From an uncultured Bacteroidales bacterium (GTDB taxonomy: Bacteria > Bacteroidota > Bacteroidia > Bacteroidales > P3), in the NCBI GenBank assembly GCA_947165255.1, contig CAMUZR010000019.1:1-56773 (forward strand): 56,773 bases of DNA. Reading direction: 5' to 3'. The notes under the pieces are model-generated. The model did no database searches. It worked only from the letters and a program-made list of their open reading frames with translations, and was not told the origin of the DNA. The position numbers and the translations under genes are program-made. Numbering within the stretch: the first letter of the stretch is position 1; the number at the start of each line of letters is the position of its first letter. This document shows positions 6,547 to 14,439 of the stretch, piece after piece.

Positions 6547-6565
6547 GTGGTCTGCCACAGACCAC
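6547..6565 (+). repeat. attR with palindromic core
   Basis: 6551-6565 is the second copy of the 15-bp att repeat. With the four preceding bases it forms a perfect inverted repeat: GTGGTCTG (6547-6554), spacer CCA, CAGACCAC (6558-6565). The left half comes from the element, so attP is likely a symmetric core site. Confidence 0.85.
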
Positions 6566-6570
6566 GATTT

Positions 6571-6594
6571 AGCCCCTGCAAAGGGGCTTTTTTT
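6571..6594 (+). terminator. original tRNA-Val terminator, displaced
   Basis: Stem AGCCCCT (6571-6577) / AGGGGCT (6582-6588) plus a T-run just beyond attR. It resembles the terminator at 663-688 and was probably the tRNA terminator before integration. Confidence 0.7.
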
Positions 6595-6971
6595 ATGCTT
6601 TAAACATCGTTCCTTGGGATAAATCCATCGTAGCAATCAGATAGAGGGGTCTGAGTGGAGTGAGAACGACATCTCGAACGTGTTGGTGGGTAAGAGAAAC
6701 AGCAGTCTACGGGAGCCGATATTTCTTTTGTGCTCATTTTCAGTGTCGTTATTGCTGTCCGTAGTTGCAATTATAGAATGTGTGGGCGGTGTGGCCTCTC
6801 AGCGGGATAATCTGTAGTGGCAGAGGATTTGCTGGGCGAAGAGCGGATGAAAGGAAAAAAAATTGTATTTTTGCATTTTGAAATTCCCGCTGTTGCTGCT
6901 CGCTGTCGTAGGGGCATTGGCTCTAGAGGAGCGGCGCAATGGGCGGAACGAGATTGTTATAAAAGGCTGAA

Positions 6972-7745
6972 ATGGAAGCTAAAGAGACTGGTTTTTTCGG
7001 TAGAACGGAGCTGCTGATGGGCAGCGACTATATGGAGCGCATCGGCGGGGTGCGGGTCATCGTGTTTGGCGTGGGCGGCGTGGGGTCGTGGTGTGTTGAG
7101 GCTTTGGTGCGGTCGGGTGTGCGTCGAATTACCCTGGTGGATAGCGACCGCGTGTGCGCCAGCAATGTCAACCGCCAGCTGATGGCCACCAGCAAGACAG
7201 TGGGCATGCTGAAGGTGGAGGTGTTGAAACAGCGTCTGCTGGAAATCAATCCCGCTGTGGAAGTGGAGGCTATGCCACTGGTGTACCAGAAAGAGACTGC
7301 CGAGCAGTTCCACCTGGAGCAGTATGACTATATTGTGGATGCCATAGACTCGCTGAAGGATAAGGTAAGCCTTATCTTGCAGGCGACGCAGCTGATGCGT
7401 GAGCACCGACATGTGGTCTTCTTCAGCTCGATGGGGGCAGCCCTGCGAACCAACCCATTGGCGGTGGGCAGCGCCGAGTTTTGGGAGGTGCAGGGCGACC
7501 CGTTGGCGCGTATGTTGCGTAAGCGGTTCAAATCGATGCGCGAGTACCCGGCGCACAAATTCCTTTGCGTCTACAGCACCGAGTTGCCCAGAGAGAATAG
7601 GGGAGAGCCTGTTGCGCCCGAGAGCGTTGGTGGGCCTGCGGCTAAGGCCCGCATCAACGGCACGATGGCTCCGGTGACAATGGCATTTGGTGTATCGCTT
7701 GCGGGGTTGGTGGTGAATGATGTTGAGAAAAAAATGTCCTTCTAG
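6972..7745 (+). CDS. tcdA: tRNA threonylcarbamoyladenosine dehydratase
   Basis: 257-aa E1-like (ThiF/MoeB superfamily) enzyme of the CsdL/TcdA type, which uses ATP to cyclise t6A37 to ct6A in tRNAs. Visible features are the nucleotide-binding motif GVGGVGSWCVEALVRSG (about residues 35-51), the acidic strand VDSDRVCASNVNRQ, the VDAIDSLKDK segment and the SSMGAALRTNP loop near residue 150. The length fits the family. It is a single gene with its own -7 element at 6866-6873 and stands first after the integrated element. Confidence 0.92.
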   Translation: MEAKETGFFGRTELLMGSDYMERIGGVRVIVFGVGGVGSWCVEALVRSGVRRITLVDSDRVCASNVNRQLMATSKTVGMLKVEVLKQRLLEINPAVEVEAMPLVYQKETAEQFHLEQYDYIVDAIDSLKDKVSLILQATQLMREHRHVVFFSSMGAALRTNPLAVGSAEFWEVQGDPLARMLRKRFKSMREYPAHKFLCVYSTELPRENRGEPVAPESVGGPAAKARINGTMAPVTMAFGVSLAGLVVNDVEKKMSF

Positions 7746-7779
7746 GGTTGTTAAAAACCCAAAAAAAAGATTTTTTTTG

Positions 7780-7787
7780 TATCTTTG
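7780..7787 (+). promoter_or_regulatory. -7 element of the T9SS plug-protein gene
   Basis: TATCTTTG at 7780-7787, 30 bp upstream of ATG 7818. Because it lies on the alternative TTG start at 7785, it supports the ATG at 7818 as the real start. Confidence 0.65.
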
Positions 7788-7817
7788 CATGTCTATTATA
7801 ATAATGTACATTTAATT

Positions 7818-9095
7818 ATGAGTCGAGGTATATTATTGAATGTCTTGCTGTTACTATTTTTTGTGGCGAGCGCGGGGGAGTGTTTGCAGGCTCAAATAGT
7901 GACCGACTCGAATTGGGTGGACGAGGTGAAGACGGTGACGCTGTATAAGAACGGGGTCGAACTGGAGTCGCCCGTCTTGGTTCTGGGAGGGAGCGACAGG
8001 CTGTTGCTGCGGTTTGACGTGTTGGGAGCCGAGGCAGACAATTACCGTTACCGCATTCGCCACTGCGACAGCCGCTGGCAAGTGGATGACATGGAGCCTT
8101 ACGAGTTCATCAGCGGTTTTGAGGAAGGACCGGTGGACAATTACAATAGTTCTTTCACTACTTTGCAGAGCTATGTCAACTACTTTCAGTACCTTCCGGG
8201 ACAGCATAGCCAGATGCTAATTTCGGGCAATTATGTTGTGTATGTCTATCCACAGGACTACCCCGACAGTATTCTCTTCACGCGCCGGTTCTGTGTCACC
8301 GAGGAGTCTGTAAAGGCCGAGGCTGTGGTGGGAGTGCCATACGACAATGCGTCTATTTTCGAGCGCCGAGAGGTGGATGTGACGGTGGAGAATTACACTG
8401 AATACAGGGGCGATGTGCTGCCGCCCATGCTGAATCCGGATTTCTTTCGTGTGGTGGTACAGCAGAACGGCCGCATCGACAATATGAGGCAGCTGAAGTT
8501 TGGCGGCTACGACCGTGGGGCGCTTAGTTTTAAGAACCATGCCGAGAATATTTTCACCTGTGGCAATACGTTCCGCTATTTCGATTTGAGCAATATCCGC
8601 ACTGCCATGTATAATGTGGTGCAGATAAATGAGTATGGAGGAGAATGGTATGCCTTGCTCAAGCCGTTGGAAGACCGCTCCGACCGGGTGTTTGTGAAAG
8701 AGGTTACGCTCAATGGCGGAATGAAAGTGAATGTGTGGGATCGGACTAACAAGCAGACCGAGGCCGACTATGTGTATGTTAATTTCATGCTGCCCAAGCA
8801 GTATCCCTTTATGAATGGGAATATTTACGTGGTGGGCGACCTTACCCAATGGCATTTGGACGAGCGCAGCCGTATGGAGTACGACGTGGAGAAGAAGGCC
8901 TATACCCTTCGCCTGCATCTGAAACAGGGCTATTATGCTTATCAGCTGCTGTTTGTGCCCGTGGGCGAAACCCAGGGACGGACCGATGTGCTGGAGGGCG
9001 ACCATTATGAAATGAATAATACTTACAGCGTTTATGTTTACTACCGCGCACCAAACGACCGCTACGACAGGTTGGTGGGGTATGTGCGGCGGTGA
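7818..9095 (+). CDS. DUF5103 family, T9SS plug-domain protein
   Basis: 425 aa from ATG 7818. An upstream TTG (7785) would overlap the promoter and is rejected. A signal peptide (MSRGILLNVLLLLFFVASAG...) is present. The N-terminal domain (about residues 25-150, with YRYRIRHCDSRWQVDDMEPYEF) matches the family described as the plug of the type IX translocon, and a carbohydrate-binding-module-like region lies near residue 330 (VYVVGDLTQW-like). It is expected in the periplasm, where plug proteins close the SprA channel. It lies next to a secreted M6 peptidase and upstream of other envelope genes. Confidence 0.85.
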   Translation: MSRGILLNVLLLLFFVASAGECLQAQIVTDSNWVDEVKTVTLYKNGVELESPVLVLGGSDRLLLRFDVLGAEADNYRYRIRHCDSRWQVDDMEPYEFISGFEEGPVDNYNSSFTTLQSYVNYFQYLPGQHSQMLISGNYVVYVYPQDYPDSILFTRRFCVTEESVKAEAVVGVPYDNASIFERREVDVTVENYTEYRGDVLPPMLNPDFFRVVVQQNGRIDNMRQLKFGGYDRGALSFKNHAENIFTCGNTFRYFDLSNIRTAMYNVVQINEYGGEWYALLKPLEDRSDRVFVKEVTLNGGMKVNVWDRTNKQTEADYVYVNFMLPKQYPFMNGNIYVVGDLTQWHLDERSRMEYDVEKKAYTLRLHLKQGYYAYQLLFVPVGETQGRTDVLEGDHYEMNNTYSVYVYYRAPNDRYDRLVGYVRR

Positions 9096-9132
9096 ATGTT
9101 TTGTTGCAACGTGTAATTAAAAGATTAGAATT

Positions 9133-12126
9133 ATGAGGAAAACGTTACTTCTTACCTTTATACTTGTGGTTTTGGCCGTCGTATCAACGGCCGCCCCTGT
9201 AAGCAATATGCCGGTCATCCGGATCCAGCCAGGAGGCGACACCCTCCGCTGCTGGGTGTCGGGCGACGAGTTTTTTCATCGTCTTCACGATGCCGAGGGA
9301 TATACTATAGTGCAGAATGTGAAGACGGGCGAGTACGTCTATGCCACTGTTGAAGACGGGTTGCTGGTGCCGACGGTTTTTGTGCCCGGCAAGGTGGATC
9401 CTGCCCAGGTGGGTCTAGTGCCCAATTTGATGCCTAGTGCCCAGGAGTTGCGCAGGCTGCACAGCCTATGGGATATTCCAGAGGAGTACCGTGTTCCCGA
9501 GCCCAAAACCGCTGGCGAAAACCACGGCGTTTTGAACAATGTGGTGATATTTATTCGCTTTCACGATGAAGCGGCCTGCACGAGCAGTCCGTTCGACTCC
9601 ATCCACGCAATGTTCAACGACAGCACTGCCGGGGCTATGTCGATGTATAACTATTTCAAGTCGTCGAGCTATAACAATATCCGTATACCCACTGTTTTCT
9701 GCCCAACCCCGACTGATTCGGTGGTCTTGTCCTACCAAGACATCTACGACCGCAGCTATTATATGCCTTATAGCGCCACCAATCCCAACGGTTACGTCGA
9801 CTTTGACGCCAGAAGAGTCCGAGAATTCTCTTTGTTGGAACGGGCGGTGAACTGGGTGAATGCCAATTGCCCGGTCGACACCAACTTAAATCTCGACATG
9901 AACGCCGATGGCAAGGTGGACAATATCTGCTTTGTGGTCAGCGGCAATCACACGGACTGGAGTACATTACTCTGGCCTCATAAGTGGGATCTTTATGACC
10001 GATATGTCTATATCAATGGCAAGCGGGTGTACACGTTCAACTTACAGTTGGAGGGGTCGGGGAGTCATTATTTCAGCGTCAGCACTTTCTGCCACGAGAT
10101 GTCGCACACATTGGGTTGCCCCGACATGTATCACTATTACAACTATATCAATGTCAGCCCCGGAGGCAGTTGGGATTTGATGTGCGATAATCAGAACCCT
10201 CCAGAGCAGGTCACCTCCTTGTACAAACTGAAGTATCTGAACTGGTTTGACAGCATACCGGAGATTACTGAGCAGGGAAGCTACACTCTTCAGTCGCTTG
10301 CCACGGGTCCCAACCGTGCATGTAAGATTGCTTCTGGCGCGCCTCACCAGTGGTATATACTGGAATACCGCAATCTGTCTGACACTTTCGACGCCTCGAT
10401 TCCCAACCGGGGTTTGTTGATATGGCGCTACAACGACTCACCGATGGCCGATAATGTAGACTTTAATAATGTCGATACGCTGCACGAATTATGGCTCTTC
10501 CGCCCCAATAGCACCGACGACACCACCAGTGGAAGGGTCAGTGCCGCTGCCTTTGGTGTGGCAGGGCGTAACACTTTTAGTGCTGCGTGGGGCGACCAGG
10601 CCACGGCTTCGAACCCATACCCATACCTGTGCGACGGCACGGCGGACACGTCGTTCAAATTGACCGATATACAGGTCAGTAGCGACTACCAGTCGGTCAG
10701 TTTTACATTTACCCCTTATGTGCAGGGGTGCACGACGGTGGACCATTTCCCAGAGGTGATGGACTTCGAGTGGGGCGACCTAGGCTGCTGGGAATTTGTT
10801 TCGGCCAACAGTGTCAACGCGGCCGAGGCGGGTGTGATCGAAGAGGCGCATTCGGGAAACCAATGGTTTTATCCATACGAGGGCCAATACCAGTTTCGTT
10901 TTAGCAGCTATAACTACGCGTCAGATTATAACCAGTTCCTTATTTCCCCGCAGTTGCAGCCTTCCAATCCCTTGCATTTGGTGTTTCATTACCGCAAAGA
11001 GCAATTTCCAAACGAGCAGTTCTGCGTGAAGTATTCTACTAGTGGAAACGACACGGCCGACTTTACGCACACCATTGCTACCTACATTGTCAACACCAGT
11101 GGGTGGCAAACTTGCAGCATTGTGGTTCCAGAGGAGGCAGAGTATGTGGCCATTCACTACCAGTCTCGTTTCCGCTTCAGACTGTATCTCGACGATTTTC
11201 GGCTGACGGATACGCTGCAAAACGCTGTGATAAGGGATACGACTTATATTTATCACTACGATACGGTTTATTATGACGTTACTGACACCATCGTTGTGAC
11301 GCTGTACGATACCATTCTGGTGACCCCGGACTACTACCAGGTGACCATCTTTTCAAGCGATACGGACAAAGGGAGCGTGTCGGGCAATGGCTTGTTCCCC
11401 AAGGGCACTGTGCTGGAGATAGCCGCCCTGCCCAAGGAGGGATGCTACTTTGATTATTGGTCGGATGGTAGCGAAGATAACCCCCGAAAAATAATGGTGG
11501 ATGGGGATTTGCAGTTGGAAGCCGTCTTTGGGGCAGGAGAAACGCCCCTGACAGAACGGCGCAAGACTACATATATTCATGATACCATACACATTCAGGA
11601 CACCATACGGTTGCCCAATAGGGTGCACGATACGGTCTATCGTTATGTTCATGCGCCATTGGAATACGATACCACCACATATTATACCCTAACGGTGCTT
11701 TCGTCAGACACGGCTAAGGGTCTAGCCGTAGGCAGTGGCATCTTTCCGAGGGGGAGCATGGTTGAGTTGGGTGCACTGGCACTGCCGGACTACCGCCTGT
11801 GGCATTGGGAAGATCTCAGCCACGACAATCCACGGACGGTGCGGGTCACAGGCGATATGACCCTGATGGCTATTTTTGTGGGTGACGATCTTGAGGCAGA
11901 AGAACCAACGGAGGAGTACCTGCAGGTATACGTGCAAGGCAACACGATTGTTGTCGAATCGGCTTTGGAGGAACCTGTCGTAGTATATAACGTACTGGGG
12001 CAGCCTGTCTGCCGTTCTGCCGCTGACCGGAATAAAGTCCGCTTCACGTCGTTGCGACAGGGACTGTATCTGGTGAAAGTTGGCGACCGACCGGCGAGGA
12101 AGGTTGTAGTGGTTGGGCGAGAATAA
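9133..12126 (+). CDS. secreted M6-family metallopeptidase with T9SS sorting domain
   Basis: 997 aa with signal peptide MRKTLLLTFILVVLAVVSTAA. The M6 catalytic domain spans about residues 90-540; the zinc site is HEMSHTLG starting at His321, followed by CPDMY. Two InlB-like beta repeats (about 735-795 and 850-910, each with a F/L.YW/HWED..DNPR core) are joined by Thr/Asp-rich linkers with DT(I/V) repeats. The last 75 residues form a T9SS type A sorting domain (VYNVLGQPV ... GLYLVKV). It should be exported to the cell surface or medium and degrade protein. Its neighbours include a T9SS plug protein. Confidence 0.93.
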   Translation: MRKTLLLTFILVVLAVVSTAAPVSNMPVIRIQPGGDTLRCWVSGDEFFHRLHDAEGYTIVQNVKTGEYVYATVEDGLLVPTVFVPGKVDPAQVGLVPNLMPSAQELRRLHSLWDIPEEYRVPEPKTAGENHGVLNNVVIFIRFHDEAACTSSPFDSIHAMFNDSTAGAMSMYNYFKSSSYNNIRIPTVFCPTPTDSVVLSYQDIYDRSYYMPYSATNPNGYVDFDARRVREFSLLERAVNWVNANCPVDTNLNLDMNADGKVDNICFVVSGNHTDWSTLLWPHKWDLYDRYVYINGKRVYTFNLQLEGSGSHYFSVSTFCHEMSHTLGCPDMYHYYNYINVSPGGSWDLMCDNQNPPEQVTSLYKLKYLNWFDSIPEITEQGSYTLQSLATGPNRACKIASGAPHQWYILEYRNLSDTFDASIPNRGLLIWRYNDSPMADNVDFNNVDTLHELWLFRPNSTDDTTSGRVSAAAFGVAGRNTFSAAWGDQATASNPYPYLCDGTADTSFKLTDIQVSSDYQSVSFTFTPYVQGCTTVDHFPEVMDFEWGDLGCWEFVSANSVNAAEAGVIEEAHSGNQWFYPYEGQYQFRFSSYNYASDYNQFLISPQLQPSNPLHLVFHYRKEQFPNEQFCVKYSTSGNDTADFTHTIATYIVNTSGWQTCSIVVPEEAEYVAIHYQSRFRFRLYLDDFRLTDTLQNAVIRDTTYIYHYDTVYYDVTDTIVVTLYDTILVTPDYYQVTIFSSDTDKGSVSGNGLFPKGTVLEIAALPKEGCYFDYWSDGSEDNPRKIMVDGDLQLEAVFGAGETPLTERRKTTYIHDTIHIQDTIRLPNRVHDTVYRYVHAPLEYDTTTYYTLTVLSSDTAKGLAVGSGIFPRGSMVELGALALPDYRLWHWEDLSHDNPRTVRVTGDMTLMAIFVGDDLEAEEPTEEYLQVYVQGNTIVVESALEEPVVVYNVLGQPVCRSAADRNKVRFTSLRQGLYLVKVGDRPARKVVVVGRE

Positions 12127-12158
12127 TACTAGTTAAACTACTTTTTAAATACTATTTG

Positions 12159-13499
12159 ATGTCAAACGTTTACATTGAGACGTATGGTTGCCAGATGAAT
12201 TTCGCCGACAGCGAGATCGTGGCCTCCCTGTTGAGGAAAGAGGGCTACGGGGTAACCTGTGAACTGAATGAGGCCGACTATGTGCTGATTAACACTTGCG
12301 CCATTCGAGACAATGCCGAACAGCGCATACGCAAACGCCTGCGGGAACTACGTGCCCAGCAGCTGCATAATCCCAAACTCCGTATAGGCATCCTAGGCTG
12401 CATGGCCGAGCGGTTGCAGAGCCAGCTGATGGTAGAGGAGGAAAATGTGAGTTTTGTGGTTGGCCCCGATGCCTATCGTCGACTGCCTGAACTGCTAACG
12501 CAAGTACGGCAGCAGGGAGTGAAGGCCGCCGAGACAGAACTGAGCACTACCGAGACGTATGCCGACATAGAGCCCGTAAGGCTGAACAGTAATGGCATTT
12601 CGGCCTATATCTCCATCATGCGCGGATGCCAGAACTACTGCGCCTACTGTGTGGTTCCCTATACCCGCGGAAGAGAGCGCAGCCGCGACCCCGAAACTAT
12701 TGTGAATGAAGCCCGCAGCCTGTGGCAGCAAGGCTATAAGGAGGTCACCCTACTGGGACAGAACGTGAATTCTTATCGCTGGAACGAGGGCGAGGCACTG
12801 GTGGATTTTCCAGAACTGATGCGGCGTGTGGCCGAAGTGAGCCCACGGATGCGGGTGCGATTTGCTACTTCGCACCCCAAGGATTTGAGCGATAAGCTCT
12901 TGGAAGTGATGTCCGAGTACGACAATATTTGCAAGTGTATACACCTGCCCGTTCAGAGCGGGAGCGACAGGATGTTGAAACTGATGAACCGCCACTACGA
13001 CTCGGCGTGGTATCTGGACCGTATTGCTGCCATTAGGAAATACTTGCCCGACTGTTCCATCACAACCGATGTGATTGCCGGTTTTTGCACCGAAACGGAG
13101 GAGGAACACCAGATGACATTGGATATGTTCCGCAAGGTGCGGTATGACTATGCCTATATGTTTAAATTTTCCATGCGTCCTAACACCTACGCCGAGAAGC
13201 ATCTTGCAGACGATGTGCCCGACGAAGAGAAGACCCGCCGGCTGGAAGAAATCATTGCCTTGCAGGGACAGATTGCCTTGGAAAATAATCAGCGTGAGAT
13301 AGGTAAAACCTACGAGGTTCTGGTGGAAGGCGAGTCGCATAGGAGCAAGGCACAGCTTTTTGGCCGCAATAGCCAGAATAAAGTTATAGTTTTTGACCGG
13401 CACGATGTGTTACCGGGTGAGTATGTGAATGTAAAAGTGGTGCGATGCACAGCCGCCACGCTCATTGGCGAATTGGTGTCGAAGCAAGATGCACAATAA
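12159..13499 (+). CDS. miaB: tRNA-2-methylthio-N6-dimethylallyladenosine synthase
   Basis: 446-aa radical SAM methylthiotransferase. The N-terminal UPF0004 domain starts IETYGCQMNFADSE, with cluster cysteines near residues 10, 46 and 80. The radical SAM motif is Cys157, Cys161, Cys164 (RGCQNYCAYC). A TRAM domain ends the protein. It adds the methylthio group to i6A37 of tRNAs. I start it at ATG 12159; a TTG 3 bp upstream is in frame but less likely. The gene is closely followed by the PASTA protein gene (28 bp gap). Confidence 0.95.
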   Translation: MSNVYIETYGCQMNFADSEIVASLLRKEGYGVTCELNEADYVLINTCAIRDNAEQRIRKRLRELRAQQLHNPKLRIGILGCMAERLQSQLMVEEENVSFVVGPDAYRRLPELLTQVRQQGVKAAETELSTTETYADIEPVRLNSNGISAYISIMRGCQNYCAYCVVPYTRGRERSRDPETIVNEARSLWQQGYKEVTLLGQNVNSYRWNEGEALVDFPELMRRVAEVSPRMRVRFATSHPKDLSDKLLEVMSEYDNICKCIHLPVQSGSDRMLKLMNRHYDSAWYLDRIAAIRKYLPDCSITTDVIAGFCTETEEEHQMTLDMFRKVRYDYAYMFKFSMRPNTYAEKHLADDVPDEEKTRRLEEIIALQGQIALENNQREIGKTYEVLVEGESHRSKAQLFGRNSQNKVIVFDRHDVLPGEYVNVKVVRCTAATLIGELVSKQDAQ

Positions 13500-13527
13500 A
13501 ATAAAGAACCTTTCGTTATAGGAAGAT

Positions 13528-14424
13528 ATGAATAAAGAATTCTTTGGAAACCACCCGCTCATAAAGCATCTGCTGTATATGCTAGGGGTGTCGGTATTGA
13601 TAGTGATTCTGGCCTTCTTGTTCATCAAGATGGTGGCCCGCCAGGGTAAGGAATACGAACTGCCCGACTATCGCGGCATGGCCTTGGCGGCAATGGAGAA
13701 GGATAACCCCTATCGTTTGCGATATGTGGTGATAGACTCGGTTTACGATGCGGAGCAGGAAGGCGGGTTGGTGGTGATGCAGGACCCTGAGCCCGGCACG
13801 ATGATAAAGACTCGGCGGAAGGTTTATGTCACCATTACTACTTTCGCACCCTCAGATGTGGTGTTGCCCGAATTGTCTAACATGACGGTGAGAAGTGCCG
13901 TCTCGGCTTTGGAGGCGGCAGGACTGCGTTGCGGCAAGCTGCGCTTTGTCGACAGTCCCTACCGCAACGTCATTTTAGAGTCGACCTGCAAAGGCAAGAT
14001 GGTTTATGCCGGCGAAAAAATGAGTTCGGGCGCAGTGGTGGACCTCACCGTGGGATTAGGCGATGCCCAGAAAGGCACCCGAGTGCCATTTGTCATCGGG
14101 CAGTCCCCTGCCAAAACACGTAGGGGTATTCTTTCGGCTTCATTGAATGTGGGGCAGGAACATTTTGAGGGCGTGACGGATAAGAATCAGTGCGTATGCT
14201 ATAAACTCAGCCCCGATTATACAGGTGTCAGCCGTTACCCCTTGGGAACCTATGTCGACGTGTGGTACTGTGATGCCACTGAGGCCGATGTGGAACGTAT
14301 TATATCTAATTTCCAAGTCGATTCCTCACAAATCATCAGGTCTGAGTATGATGGCTTGGAGGATGAATACGACCCCTATTGGAACGAATCCGACCCCGAT
14401 TTTGACGACGGATGGGACTGGTAG
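13528..14424 (+). CDS. PASTA domain membrane protein
   Basis: 298 aa with one membrane segment near residues 15-35 and an outside region of about three PASTA repeats (roughly 42-108, 109-180, 181-255), each with proline-rich P.V.G/LPELSN-type starts. The C-terminal tail is strongly acidic with Tyr and Trp (DDGWDW end). PASTA domains usually bind peptidoglycan fragments; in Bacteroidota such proteins lack the attached kinase, as here. The gene precedes a T9SS-sorted protein and rluD on the same strand, an arrangement I believe recurs in the order. Confidence 0.88.
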   Translation: MNKEFFGNHPLIKHLLYMLGVSVLIVILAFLFIKMVARQGKEYELPDYRGMALAAMEKDNPYRLRYVVIDSVYDAEQEGGLVVMQDPEPGTMIKTRRKVYVTITTFAPSDVVLPELSNMTVRSAVSALEAAGLRCGKLRFVDSPYRNVILESTCKGKMVYAGEKMSSGAVVDLTVGLGDAQKGTRVPFVIGQSPAKTRRGILSASLNVGQEHFEGVTDKNQCVCYKLSPDYTGVSRYPLGTYVDVWYCDATEADVERIISNFQVDSSQIIRSEYDGLEDEYDPYWNESDPDFDDGWDW

Positions 14425-14439
14425 TGATTCATGACTTTT

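Larger units (their letters stand above)
646..6565 (+). mobile_element. 5.9-kb tRNA-Val-integrated element with integrase and phage-type Rep
   Basis: The element is bounded by an exact 15-bp direct repeat (TCTGCCACAGACCAC at 646-660 and 6551-6565). The left copy completes the 3' end of tRNA-Val(CAC). Inside lie a tyrosine recombinase next to the left end, a chain of start/stop-overlapping small genes, an excisionase-like HTH protein, a gene II/X-like rolling-circle replication protein, several repeat arrays and a small ART-like cargo gene. There are no recognisable relaxase, coat, Zot-type ATPase or partition genes. It therefore looks like an integrative plasmid or a phage-satellite-like element rather than a full inovirus or conjugative element. 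Confidence 0.88.
6056..6971. other. non-coding right end of the element and flank
   Basis: No supported gene. 6087-6315 is GC-rich and repeat-bearing. A TAATTTTG -7 element (6409-6416) points toward attR. The right arm repeat is 6457-6492, attR is 6551-6565, and a terminator follows at 6571-6594. From 6600 to 6860 I see nothing specific; the tcdA promoter (TATTTTTG, 6866-6873) follows. Confidence 0.6.

Noticed and set aside
7785..7817. Longer N-terminus of the T9SS plug-domain protein from TTG 7785
   Set aside because: The TTG lies within the -7 promoter element and the signal peptide begins at ATG 7818.
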